From contig JAQBPY010000363.1 in assembly GCA_028287285.1 (NCBI GenBank), positions 1-64,000 of the forward strand: DNA of 64,000 nt, in the 5' to 3' direction. This DNA is from Gemmatimonadota bacterium (lineage in GTDB: Bacteria > Gemmatimonadota > Gemmatimonadetes > Gemmatimonadales > Gemmatimonadaceae). Both the position numbers and the translations under genes were made by a program. Under the pieces are notes generated by a model. It was not told the origin of the DNA, searched no databases, and saw nothing but the letters and a program-made list of their open reading frames with translations. This document shows positions 47,468-56,749 of this stretch, in pieces. The stretch's first letter is position 1. Every line of letters starts with the position of its first letter.

Positions 47468-49291
47468 ATGAGACGGCTGCTGGTGATCATCGCTAGCGCG
47501 AGCCTCGTTGTCTGCAACGCATGCAAGCCTGAGCCGTCGCGCTCCACGGGAAGCAGGGATGTCGCAGTGGGCGCCGCCCCTACGGAGGGAACGGACGCAC
47601 CGCCGGAGGACGGACAGTGGGTGCGCCCCGCTAAGGATTTTGCGTCGACGCGCTACAGCGGCCTTGCTGAAATCAATACGAGCAACGTGAACGCGCTTCG
47701 GCTCGTGGCGTCGTTCTCCACGGGCGTACTGCATGGGCACGAAGCGGCGCCCATCGTGGCCGGCAGCACGATGTACGTCATCACGCCCTTTCCGAACATC
47801 GTGTATGCGCTCGACCTGTCCAAGCCGGGCTTTCCCGTAAAGTGGCAGTTCAACCCCACCCCCGAGCCAGCGGCGCAGGGTGTCGCGTGCTGCGACGTGG
47901 TGAACCGCGGCGTGGTGTTCGACAACGGCAGGATCTTCTTCAACACGCTCGACAATCACACCATCGCGCTGGATGCGGCCTCGGGGAAGGAAGTGTGGAA
48001 TACCAAGGTGGGCGACATCAACATTGGCGAGACGATGACGATGGCGCCGCTCGTGGTAAAAGGCAAAGTGCTCGTGGGCGATTCAGGCGGCGAGATGGGG
48101 GTACGCGGGTGGCTGAAGGCACTCGACGCCAACTCCGGCAAAGTGCTGTGGACCGCGTACCATACGGGGCCCGATTCGGAAGTGCTCATTGGTCCGGCGT
48201 TCAAGCCGCACTACTCGCAGGATCAGGGCAAGGACCTTGGCGTATCCACCTGGCCTGCCGACATGTGGAAGATTGGCGGCGGTACCATGTGGGGCTGGAT
48301 CTCTTACGACCCGGCGCAGGACCTGATCTACTACGGCTCGGGAAATCCGGGACCGTGGAATCCCGAAGTGCGGCCCGGCGACAACAAGTGGACGACCACG
48401 ATGTTCGCGCGGAAGCCCGACACCGGCGAGGCCGTGTGGGCCTATCAGATATCCCCGCACGACCTCCACGACTACGACGGCATCAACGAACAGATTCTCG
48501 TGGACATGCCGTGGAATGGCACCAAACGAAAGGTGCTCATTCGCCCGGAGCGCAACGGATATGTGTACGTCATGGATCGCGTGACGGGTGAAGTATTGTC
48601 GGCCGAAGCATTCGGCTACGTGAACTCCACGAATGGCGTGGATCTCAAGACGGGAATGCTGCAGTACAACCCGGACAAGGAGACGCAGGTGGGCAAGGTG
48701 GTGCGCGACATCTGCCCCGCGGCACCAGGCATGAAGGACTGGCAGCCCACGGCCTATTCCCCAAAGACGGGCATGCTGTACATCCCGCACCAGAACCTGT
48801 GCATGGATGAAGAAGGTGTGTCGGCGAACTACATCGCAGGCACGCCGTACGTGGGAATGAACGTGAAGATGACGGCGGGCCCGGGGGGCAAGCGCGGCGA
48901 GTTCGAGGCGTGGAATCCGCAAACGGGCAAGCAGGTGTGGGCGATCAAGGAAGATCTCCCCGTATGGAGCGGCACGGTGGTCACGGCGGGCGACGTGGCC
49001 TTTTATGGAACGATGAACGGCCTGTTCAAGGCCGTGGACGCACGCACCGGGAAACAACTCTGGCAGTTCGACACGGGCTCGGGGATCATCGGGCAGCCCA
49101 TCACGTTCAAGGGGCCTGATGGACACCAGTACGTGGCCATTCTGTCCGGCGTGGGCGGATGGTCGGGAATGATCGTTTCTGCTGGACTGGATCCGCGCGA
49201 CTCGTCTGCCGCACTCGGGTTCGTCAACGCGATGCGCGATTTGCCGGCGAAGACGAAGATGGGCGGAAAACTTTTCGTGTTCGCGCTATGA
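47468..49291 (+). CDS. PQQ-dependent (quinoprotein) alcohol dehydrogenase, predicted lanthanide-type
   Basis: VACCDVVNRGV vicinal Cys, WNPEVRPGDNKWTTTMFARKPDTG, SPHDLHDYDGINE (Asp two residues after catalytic Asp); lipoprotein-like signal. Confidence 0.93.
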   Translation: MRRLLVIIASASLVVCNACKPEPSRSTGSRDVAVGAAPTEGTDAPPEDGQWVRPAKDFASTRYSGLAEINTSNVNALRLVASFSTGVLHGHEAAPIVAGSTMYVITPFPNIVYALDLSKPGFPVKWQFNPTPEPAAQGVACCDVVNRGVVFDNGRIFFNTLDNHTIALDAASGKEVWNTKVGDINIGETMTMAPLVVKGKVLVGDSGGEMGVRGWLKALDANSGKVLWTAYHTGPDSEVLIGPAFKPHYSQDQGKDLGVSTWPADMWKIGGGTMWGWISYDPAQDLIYYGSGNPGPWNPEVRPGDNKWTTTMFARKPDTGEAVWAYQISPHDLHDYDGINEQILVDMPWNGTKRKVLIRPERNGYVYVMDRVTGEVLSAEAFGYVNSTNGVDLKTGMLQYNPDKETQVGKVVRDICPAAPGMKDWQPTAYSPKTGMLYIPHQNLCMDEEGVSANYIAGTPYVGMNVKMTAGPGGKRGEFEAWNPQTGKQVWAIKEDLPVWSGTVVTAGDVAFYGTMNGLFKAVDARTGKQLWQFDTGSGIIGQPITFKGPDGHQYVAILSGVGGWSGMIVSAGLDPRDSSAALGFVNAMRDLPAKTKMGGKLFVFAL

Positions 49292-50064
49292 TCGCCATAG
49301 CGCTCCTCCTTAGCATGATGGCCGTGCACGCGCCGCTGCGCATCTGTGCCGATCCCAACAACCTGCCGTTCTCCAATACGGCACGGCAGGGGTTCGAGAA
49401 CAGGATCGCCGAGCTGGTGGGGCGGGAGCTGAAGCGGCCAGTGACGTATACGTGGTGGGCGCAGCGGCGCGGCTTCGTGCGCAACACGCTCAACACGGGC
49501 GACTGTGATCTGGTGGTGGGTACGTCATCGGGGATGGAGATGCTCTCGACGACGCGGCCGTACTACAAGTCGAGCTACGTCTTCGTATCGCGCCGAGACC
49601 GGCATCTGCGCGTCAATTCGTTCGACGATCCTGCACTCGCGACGTTGAAGATCGGCGTGCAGCTCATTGGGGACGACTTCGCGAACACGCCGCCGGTGCA
49701 TGCCCTCTCGAAGCGTGGCATGACGAAGAATCTCGTGGGCTTTACGGTGTACGGCGACTACCGGCAGCCCAACCCTGCCGCGCGCATTGTCGACGCGGTT
49801 GCGCGCGGCGATGTGGACGTCGCCGTGGTGTGGGGTCCGTTGGCGGGATACTTCGCGAAACACGCACCGGTACCGTTGCGCATCGCGCCGGTTACGCCGG
49901 CCATCGAGCTGCCGTACACACCCTTCGTGTTCGACATCTCGATGGGGGTGCGCCGCGGCGACTCGACCTTCCGCAAGCAGATCGACGAGATCATCACGCG
50001 TCGCAAGCCGTCCATCGACAGCATTCTCGTGGCGTATGGTGTGCCGCTGGCAGGTGCGCGATGA
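49288..50064 (+). CDS. Quinoprotein dehydrogenase-associated putative ABC substrate-binding protein (MoxJ/XoxJ-like)
   Basis: LRICADPNNLPFSNTARQGFENRIAELVGRELKRPVTYTWWAQRRGFVRNTLNTGDCDLVVGT; ATGA overlap with dehydrogenase. Confidence 0.88.
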   Translation: MIAIALLLSMMAVHAPLRICADPNNLPFSNTARQGFENRIAELVGRELKRPVTYTWWAQRRGFVRNTLNTGDCDLVVGTSSGMEMLSTTRPYYKSSYVFVSRRDRHLRVNSFDDPALATLKIGVQLIGDDFANTPPVHALSKRGMTKNLVGFTVYGDYRQPNPAARIVDAVARGDVDVAVVWGPLAGYFAKHAPVPLRIAPVTPAIELPYTPFVFDISMGVRRGDSTFRKQIDEIITRRKPSIDSILVAYGVPLAGAR

Positions 50065-50567
50065 GCCGCGTCCGTGCACTGGCCGTGGTGTTGATGCTGC
50101 TCGCCAGCTGCGAGCGCGAAGACCGGCGCCTCGATTCGCGCGAGTTCACCACCAGGTACGCCACCTGGAGCGACTCGTCCAAAGGCCCGTACGACCACAA
50201 CGCGCACGGCACCACCGAAGGCCAGATGCTGTTCGAGCAGATGAACTGCAGCGGTTGCCACGCCAACGGCGGCGGCGGGATGGGCCCCGCACTGATGGAC
50301 GACAAGTGGATCTACGGCAGCAACCCAAACGAGATCTTTACCTCCATAGCCAGCGGCCGGCCTAACGGCATGCCCGCATGGAAGTCGCGTCTCAACAACG
50401 AGCAGATCTGGCGGCTCGTGGCCTACGTGCGCTCGCTCAGTGGCCTCACGCCCAAGGGTGACCGCCCGTCGCGCGAGGATCACATGATGGTGAAGCCGTC
50501 ACCGTACCAGACGCCGAAGGCCAAACCCGTGATCGTCAGGTCGACCTTCACTCCTGCGGGGCGCTGA
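50061..50567 (+). CDS. Cytochrome c
   Basis: CSGCH heme motif, distal GMPAWKSRL; ATGA overlap. Confidence 0.92.
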   Translation: MSRVRALAVVLMLLASCEREDRRLDSREFTTRYATWSDSSKGPYDHNAHGTTEGQMLFEQMNCSGCHANGGGGMGPALMDDKWIYGSNPNEIFTSIASGRPNGMPAWKSRLNNEQIWRLVAYVRSLSGLTPKGDRPSREDHMMVKPSPYQTPKAKPVIVRSTFTPAGR

Positions 50568-50570
50568 CGC

Positions 50571-51521
50571 ATGCATTCCTTCTTTGACCCGGCGTCGCCG
50601 CAGGCAAGGGCAGTTGCGGGCCTGTGGTGGTGGATGTTCGGCGTGGGCATGGTGATCTGGTTCGGCGTCTTTGCCGTGGCCATGTACGCCGCCAGGCAGC
50701 CACACGGCCAGCGTGGGCCCGACGACCTGGAGCACGTGTCGCCGGAACGCCACCGGCGCATGGAACGCGTGGTCGCCGGAGCCGTGTTCGCCACCATCCT
50801 CATCCTCTGCGCATTCCTGGTCTACGACTTTTCCATCGGCAGCGTGCTCGCGATGCATCCGAAACGTGCACTCACCATTGACGTGGTGGGCCACCAGTGG
50901 TGGTGGGAGATCACGTACGAAGATCCCAACCCCAGCAAGCGCGTGGGCACGGCGAACGAGATTCACGTTCCGGTGGGTGAGCTCGTGCAGTTCAAGCTTC
51001 GGGCGGCAGACGTGATTCACAGCATCTGGGCACCCAACCTCGGCGGCAAGAAGGATCTCATTCCGGGGTACGTGAGCACGCTGTGGTTCAAGGCTGATAC
51101 GGCGGGAGTATATCGTGGGCAGTGCACGGAGTTCTGCGGAATGCAGCATGCGCAGATGGCGTTTTATATAGTTGCCGAGCCTCCCGTGAAGTTTGCCGGG
51201 TGGCTGGCGGCGGGCTCCATTCCCAACCCACCGCCAACGGATTCGCTGCTGCTGCATGGGCGCGACGTATTCATGCAGCGCGGCTGCGCGAGCTGCCACA
51301 GCATTGGTGGAACCGACGCGCGCGCCACCGTTGGACCCGACCTCACGCACTTCAAGGGACGCGCGGCCATCGCGGCCGGATCGCTCTCCAACACGCGCGC
51401 CAACCTCACGCGCTGGATCCAGAACCCGTCGGCCCTCAAACCGGGCGTGCGCATGCCAGCGCTCGAACTGTCTCCCGGGGAGATGAACGCGCTCGTCTCA
51501 TACCTGGAGACGCTGAAATGA
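50571..51521 (+). CDS. ctaC: Cytochrome c oxidase subunit II with fused C-terminal cytochrome c domain
   Basis: HQWWWEITYEDP, CuA site YRGQCTEFCGMQHAQM, heme motif CASCH. Confidence 0.94.
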   Translation: MHSFFDPASPQARAVAGLWWWMFGVGMVIWFGVFAVAMYAARQPHGQRGPDDLEHVSPERHRRMERVVAGAVFATILILCAFLVYDFSIGSVLAMHPKRALTIDVVGHQWWWEITYEDPNPSKRVGTANEIHVPVGELVQFKLRAADVIHSIWAPNLGGKKDLIPGYVSTLWFKADTAGVYRGQCTEFCGMQHAQMAFYIVAEPPVKFAGWLAAGSIPNPPPTDSLLLHGRDVFMQRGCASCHSIGGTDARATVGPDLTHFKGRAAIAAGSLSNTRANLTRWIQNPSALKPGVRMPALELSPGEMNALVSYLETLK

Positions 51522-53467
51522 GCAACCTTCCGGTTGCACAATTGCTTGTCGAGGCAGACGTGGCGCGCGAAGCTGCCGCGCTCGACGCCACGTGGCGCGA
51601 CAAGAGCGGTGTTTGGGGCTGGCTTTGCGCCGTCGAGCAGAAGACGATTGCCAGGCGCTACATCATCACCACCTTCCTGATGTTTCTGGCTGGCGGCATG
51701 GAGGCGGCACTGATGCGCCTGCAGCTGGCCCGCCCTGAAAACGCGCTCATCGGGCCGGACCGCTACAACCAGCTGTTCACGGTGCACGGCACCACGATGA
51801 TGTTCCTCTTCGCCGTGCCCATGATGCAGGCGATGGGTCTTTACCTGGTGCCGCTGATGGTGGGCGCGCGGAGCATCGCCTTCCCGCGACTCAATGCGTT
51901 CGGCTACTGGAATTACGTCGTCGGCGTGGTGTTCCTGTACGTCTCGCTCTTCATCAACATGGGTCCGGACACGGGATGGACAGCCTACGTCCCGCTCTCG
52001 GGGCCCGCCTACTCGCCGGGTCACCGGGTCGACGTCTGGGCACAGGTCGTGACCTTCACCGAAATCTCGGCGCTCTGCGGCGCGGTGAACCTCATCGTCA
52101 CCGTGTTCAAGATGCGCGCGCCGGGCATGTCGCTGAACCGCATTCCCGTATTTGTCTGGGCACAGCTCGTCGTGGCATTCATGATCGTGTTTGCCATGCC
52201 CGCGGTGGCAACGGGCAGCACCCTGATGCTCGCCCTGGACCGTGCGGTGAATACGCACTGGTTCAACCCCGCCGAGGGAGGTGACGCGCTGCTCTGGCAG
52301 CACATCTTCTGGTTCTTCGGGCATCCGGAGGTCTACATCATCTTCCTGCCGGCCATCGGCATGATCACACCCATCGTGGAGACCTTCTGCCGGCGCGCCG
52401 TATTCGGGTATACGGCCATGGTGATGGCGAACATCACTACGGCGTTCTTCGCGTTCGGGCTCTGGGTGCATCACATGTTCGCCACGCCCATTCCGGAGCT
52501 CGGGCAAAGTTTGTTTACCGCGGCGAGCATGGTCATTGCCGTTCCAACGGGCATCCAGATTTTCTGCTGGATTGCGACGCTCTGGGGCGGCCGCCCTCGG
52601 CTCACCGTGCCGATGCTCTTCGTGCTCGGCTTCCTGTTCACGTTCATCAACGGCGGCATCACCGGCGTGATGCTCGCGTCCGTGGCGTTCGACAAGGAAG
52701 CGCATGACACGTTCTTCGTCGTGGCACATCTGCACTACGTGCTCATCGGCGGTGGGCTCATGCCACTCTTTGGGGCATTCTACTTCTGGTTCCCCAAGCT
52801 GACAGGCCGCCTGCTCAACACCGCACTGGGCAAGCTGCACTTCTGGCTCTTCGTCATCGGCACCAATGTCACCTTCTTTCCCATGCACATTCTCGGGTTG
52901 AATGGCATGCCCAGGCGCATCTATACGTATGCGGAAACCACGGGGTGGGGCACGCTCAACATGCTGGCCACCGTGGGCGCACTCACCATCGCGCTGTCGG
53001 TGCTGGTGTTCCTGATCAACGCCGTGCGAAGCTGGTTCAGTGGTGAGCATGCCGGCGACAATCCATGGGATGCGGCGGGCCTCGAGTGGGCGACCACCTC
53101 ACCGCCCCCGTCATACAACTTCGTGCACACGCCCGTGGTGCGCAGCCGTCATCCCTTGTGGGAGACCACCGTGGAGCAGCCGGTGGTGACCGGCCTCCGA
53201 AGCGACAGGCGCGAGATACTTCTTACCACGACCTTCGACGCACAACCCGACAGCCGTCACGTGGGGCCGGACGGCTCCATCTGGCCGCTCTACGTCGCGC
53301 TCTGCATGGGCCTCCTGTTCATCGGATCCATCTTCTCGCCGTACAGCGTGCTCGCCGGAATAGGAATTTCCCTCATCGGTCTCTTTTTCTGGGGCTGGCA
53401 GAGCACCCAGGATGTGGAAGTCGAGCGTGTCGCACTTCCCGACGGCCGCATGGTGGACCGCCTATGA
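51518..53467 (+). CDS. ctaD: Heme-copper (aa3-like) oxidase subunit I with C-terminal extension
   Basis: WFFGHPEVYIIFLP, WVHHMF, FFVVAHLHYVL; ATGA overlap with subunit II. Confidence 0.95.
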   Translation: MSNLPVAQLLVEADVAREAAALDATWRDKSGVWGWLCAVEQKTIARRYIITTFLMFLAGGMEAALMRLQLARPENALIGPDRYNQLFTVHGTTMMFLFAVPMMQAMGLYLVPLMVGARSIAFPRLNAFGYWNYVVGVVFLYVSLFINMGPDTGWTAYVPLSGPAYSPGHRVDVWAQVVTFTEISALCGAVNLIVTVFKMRAPGMSLNRIPVFVWAQLVVAFMIVFAMPAVATGSTLMLALDRAVNTHWFNPAEGGDALLWQHIFWFFGHPEVYIIFLPAIGMITPIVETFCRRAVFGYTAMVMANITTAFFAFGLWVHHMFATPIPELGQSLFTAASMVIAVPTGIQIFCWIATLWGGRPRLTVPMLFVLGFLFTFINGGITGVMLASVAFDKEAHDTFFVVAHLHYVLIGGGLMPLFGAFYFWFPKLTGRLLNTALGKLHFWLFVIGTNVTFFPMHILGLNGMPRRIYTYAETTGWGTLNMLATVGALTIALSVLVFLINAVRSWFSGEHAGDNPWDAAGLEWATTSPPPSYNFVHTPVVRSRHPLWETTVEQPVVTGLRSDRREILLTTTFDAQPDSRHVGPDGSIWPLYVALCMGLLFIGSIFSPYSVLAGIGISLIGLFFWGWQSTQDVEVERVALPDGRMVDRL

Positions 53468-54072
53468 AACCGCTGCGTTCGTCGGCCGACGTTTCGGCAT
53501 TGCCGTCGGTGACCTTCGGGCCGCGCAGCCTCATGTGGTGGGGCACGCTCGGCTTCATGACCATCGAGGGGTGGACGACGGCGCTGCTCGTGGGCAGCTA
53601 CCTCTACCTGCGCCAGAACTATCACGGGTGGCCTCCACTTCGTACCCCCAATCCCTCGCTCCTCATTCCGTCCATCAACCTGGCACTCATGCTCGTGAGC
53701 ATCGTGCCCGCATGGATGGTTGCGAGAGCGGGTAAGCGACTGGATGAAGCGGCTGTCAAGAAATGGCTGGTCATCTCCTCCATCGTTAGCGTGCCGACGC
53801 TGGTGCTGCGATGGTACGAGCTGTGGGCGTTGAACACTCGCTGGGATACCACCGCCTACGGCAGCGCCGCGTGGACGATCGTGGGCTTTCACACGTCGCT
53901 GCTGCTGCTCGACATCTGCGACACCATCGGCCTCGCGATTTTCTTCCACGCCAAGAAGCTTCCCATCAAGGCGTGCAGCGACGCGGCCGACAACAGCTTC
54001 TACTGGTACTTCACCGTGGGCATCTGGGTCCCCATCTACCTCATCGTGTATGTCGGCCCCAGAATTTTCTAA
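53464..54072 (+). CDS. ctaE: Cytochrome c oxidase subunit III
   Basis: LMWWGTLGFMTIEGWTTALLVGSYLYLRQNY, multiple TMs; ATGA overlap with subunit I. Confidence 0.85.
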   Translation: MKPLRSSADVSALPSVTFGPRSLMWWGTLGFMTIEGWTTALLVGSYLYLRQNYHGWPPLRTPNPSLLIPSINLALMLVSIVPAWMVARAGKRLDEAAVKKWLVISSIVSVPTLVLRWYELWALNTRWDTTAYGSAAWTIVGFHTSLLLLDICDTIGLAIFFHAKKLPIKACSDAADNSFYWYFTVGIWVPIYLIVYVGPRIF

Positions 54073-54460
54073 GACGCCCCGTGCGGGAGATTGGTCCACG
54101 CGCTTTGCCACGTGGCCGGGACTCACGAGCCTCGCACTCGGTCTCGTGCTCGGTCCCATCGTTGCGCTCGTCAATCAGCAGGCGATTTATGCGGCCAACA
54201 TGTGGGTGTGCGGCCACGGGCTTCGCGGGTCGCTCCACCTCATTCCGGCACTCGGCATTCTTGTCGTTGCAGGGATGGCGTACGAATCACACCGCAGCTG
54301 GATGGCAGTGGGTGGCGGCGCCGCCGATCAGGACGACAGCGTCGCGACTCGCACCCGCTTCCTGGCCATGCTCGGCATGGCCATCAGCGCGTTCTCGGCG
54401 CTCGTGATCTTCGCGCAGTGGCTTGGCATCTTCATGTTCGATCCATGCGTGAAAGTGTAA
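54050..54460 (+). CDS. Hypothetical membrane protein of the oxidase operon
   Basis: Three to four TM segments; overlaps neighbours. Confidence 0.7.
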   Translation: MSAPEFSKTPRAGDWSTRFATWPGLTSLALGLVLGPIVALVNQQAIYAANMWVCGHGLRGSLHLIPALGILVVAGMAYESHRSWMAVGGGAADQDDSVATRTRFLAMLGMAISAFSALVIFAQWLGIFMFDPCVKV

Positions 54461-55287
54461 GCGCCGCTCTGCTCGTGACCATGGCTGCGTACATGCTTGG
54501 CGTGCGCGCGCTGTGGACAAAGCAGGCGCAGCGCGGAGTCCGCATGTGGGAGGTGCTGTCATTCGTCTTTGGTTGCGGCGTGATGGCCATCGCCCTGTTG
54601 TCGCCGCTGCACGAAATCTCCGAACAGCTCTTCTCGGCGCACATGGTGCAGCACGAGCTCCTCATGGTGGTTGCGGCGCCGTTGCTCGTGCTCGGGCGCC
54701 CAGGCATGATCATGCTCTGGTCGCTTCCGCTTGCGGCGCGCCAGTCGCTGGGACATCTCTCGAAATCCACCATGGTAAGCGGCACATGGGGCTTCCTGTC
54801 GCGTCCCTTCGACGCCTGGCTGCTGCACGCGATCGTGATCTGGGGCTGGCACGTACCGGTGCTCTTTCAGTCCACGCTCGAGAGTGAGCGCATGCACGCG
54901 CTGCAGCATTGCTCCTTCATCGGGAGCGCGCTGCTGTTCTGGTGGGTCGTCATCTACCCGCACCGCCGTGCGGCGCTGGGTCTCTCCATTGTTTCACTCT
55001 TCACCACCGCCGTGCACACTGCGGTACTGGGCGCACTCATGACGTTTGCCCGGACGCCGTGGTATCCGAACTATGGAAACGGCGGCGCAGAGTGGGGCAT
55101 GAGCCCTGTCCAGGACCAGCAGCTGGCCGGTCTGGTCATGTGGATTCCCGCGAGCGTCGCGTACCTGGTTGCCGCGCTGGTCATCATGCGGCGGTGGCTG
55201 CGCGATTCGGAATCACGAGTCGCTTACCACGAGCGCCCAATCACAACAGCCACGAGGACATTGGAATGCGTAGACGTCACGAGTTGA
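54445..55287 (+). CDS. ctaG: Cytochrome c oxidase assembly factor, CtaG/caa3 type
   Basis: SAHMVQHELLMVVAAPLLVLGRP...HAIVIWGWHVPVLFQSTLESERMHALQHCSFIGSALLFWWVVI. Confidence 0.9.
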   Translation: MRESVSAALLVTMAAYMLGVRALWTKQAQRGVRMWEVLSFVFGCGVMAIALLSPLHEISEQLFSAHMVQHELLMVVAAPLLVLGRPGMIMLWSLPLAARQSLGHLSKSTMVSGTWGFLSRPFDAWLLHAIVIWGWHVPVLFQSTLESERMHALQHCSFIGSALLFWWVVIYPHRRAALGLSIVSLFTTAVHTAVLGALMTFARTPWYPNYGNGGAEWGMSPVQDQQLAGLVMWIPASVAYLVAALVIMRRWLRDSESRVAYHERPITTATRTLECVDVTS

Positions 55288-56024
55288 TGGCGATGGGCGC
55301 GCTGGCGCTCGCGTCGGCCTGCTCGAAAGGCACCACGAAGGACACGTTCGATACTGCCGTGGCAAAGTCGCCACGCGTTGTGGGCATGGGCGGATGTTCC
55401 TCGTTGCCAAATGCCTCCGACGTGGCGAAGTACCTCAAGGCCGCCCCCGATTCCGGCGAAGCCGGCGGCCTGTTTCACGGCAAGGCGGAATGGGCCGCCG
55501 TTGTGAACAGAAATGGGCAGCTCTGCGTGGTGGTTCCACCCAGTGACTCAGCGGGTGGCTACTGGCCAGGCAGCCGCAGCATTTCCATGGCCAAGGCATT
55601 CACGGCCAATGGCTTCAGCACCGACACACTGGCCTTCTCCACTGCCAGGCTTTACACGCTCACGCAGCCCGGCCACTCGCTGTGGGGTGTGGCACAGCCC
55701 GAGCCTTTCAACCCCCTCTGCCTCGACCCCAACAACGACATCAAGGTGTGCGGTGGCGGCATCGCCTTTGGCGGCGGCGTGCCGCTTTACAAGAATGGGC
55801 GTATCGTTGGTGGGTTGGGCATCAGTGGCGATACACCATGTGCGGATCATGAGATCGCCAAACGTGTTCGGCACTACGCCGGCCTCGATCCTGCCAAGGG
55901 GTCAGCCGCGGACGACATCCAGTACAGCAAGGCGGACGGGCCGTCCATCTACACACACCCGCTTTGTCCCAACACCTACCGTAACGGGCAAAAACTTGGA
56001 GATGAAACGCCGGCAAGCGGATGA
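55266..56024 (+). CDS. GlcG/HbpS-like heme-binding-family lipoprotein
   Basis: IAFGGGVPLYKNGRIVGGLGISGDTPCADHEIAKRV; lipobox ASAC. Confidence 0.78.
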   Translation: MRRRHELMAMGALALASACSKGTTKDTFDTAVAKSPRVVGMGGCSSLPNASDVAKYLKAAPDSGEAGGLFHGKAEWAAVVNRNGQLCVVVPPSDSAGGYWPGSRSISMAKAFTANGFSTDTLAFSTARLYTLTQPGHSLWGVAQPEPFNPLCLDPNNDIKVCGGGIAFGGGVPLYKNGRIVGGLGISGDTPCADHEIAKRVRHYAGLDPAKGSAADDIQYSKADGPSIYTHPLCPNTYRNGQKLGDETPASG

Positions 56025-56749
56025 TAAATGGGCGCCATGATCCATCACGGAATCTCCTGCTTTGCAGGATGCCGCGTGATGCATATGTGGAGCTCGAGCA
56101 GTATTTCGAGCACCTGTCGCTCAAGTCCGGCGACATTCTTCATTCACCGGGCGCCGAGATCCGCGATCTGTATTTTCCGCTCAACGCGTTGATCTCCATC
56201 ACCGTTACGATGCGCGATGGACGTACCGCGGAGACAGGCGTGGTGGGATGTCGCGAGGTCGTCGGCATCAACGCCTTCATGGGCGGACGCGAAACGACGC
56301 AGACGGAGTACATCGTGCAAGCTGCCGGCCAGGCAATCCGTGTTCCCGCTCGGCCGCTGCTCCAGCTCTTCGACCGCCACAAGGGTGTCCGCGATCTCCT
56401 GCTCATGGCGACGCAGGCGATGATCGCACAGGTCACGCAGAACGCCGCCTGCAACGGGCTGCATGACATCGAGCACCGCTTTGCCCGCTGGCTGCTGGAG
56501 GTCCATGATCGTGTTGGCAGTGACGAGCTGCGCACCACCCAGGAGTTCATCTCGGAGATGCTCGGAGTACGCCGAGCCGGCATCACGGAAGTGGCGCAGC
56601 GTTATGTGAACCGAGGAATCATCCGCACCACCCATGGTCGCACGACGATCGTGGACCGGGCCGCACTCGAAGCAGCGGCGTGTGAATGTTATTCAGTCCT
56701 GATCGGAGAATTCAAGCGTCTTCTCGAGACCGGCGAGCTTCCGCCGTGA
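56021..56749 (+). CDS. Crp/Fnr family transcriptional regulator
   Basis: HTH TTQEFISEMLGVRRAGITEVAQRYVNRGIIRTTHGRTTIVDRAALEAAACECY. Confidence 0.9.
   Translation: MINGRHDPSRNLLLCRMPRDAYVELEQYFEHLSLKSGDILHSPGAEIRDLYFPLNALISITVTMRDGRTAETGVVGCREVVGINAFMGGRETTQTEYIVQAAGQAIRVPARPLLQLFDRHKGVRDLLLMATQAMIAQVTQNAACNGLHDIEHRFARWLLEVHDRVGSDELRTTQEFISEMLGVRRAGITEVAQRYVNRGIIRTTHGRTTIVDRAALEAAACECYSVLIGEFKRLLETGELPP

Noticed and set aside
51164-53050. 628-aa minus-strand ORF
   Set aside because: Antisense to oxidase subunits II and I, charged shadow-frame composition.
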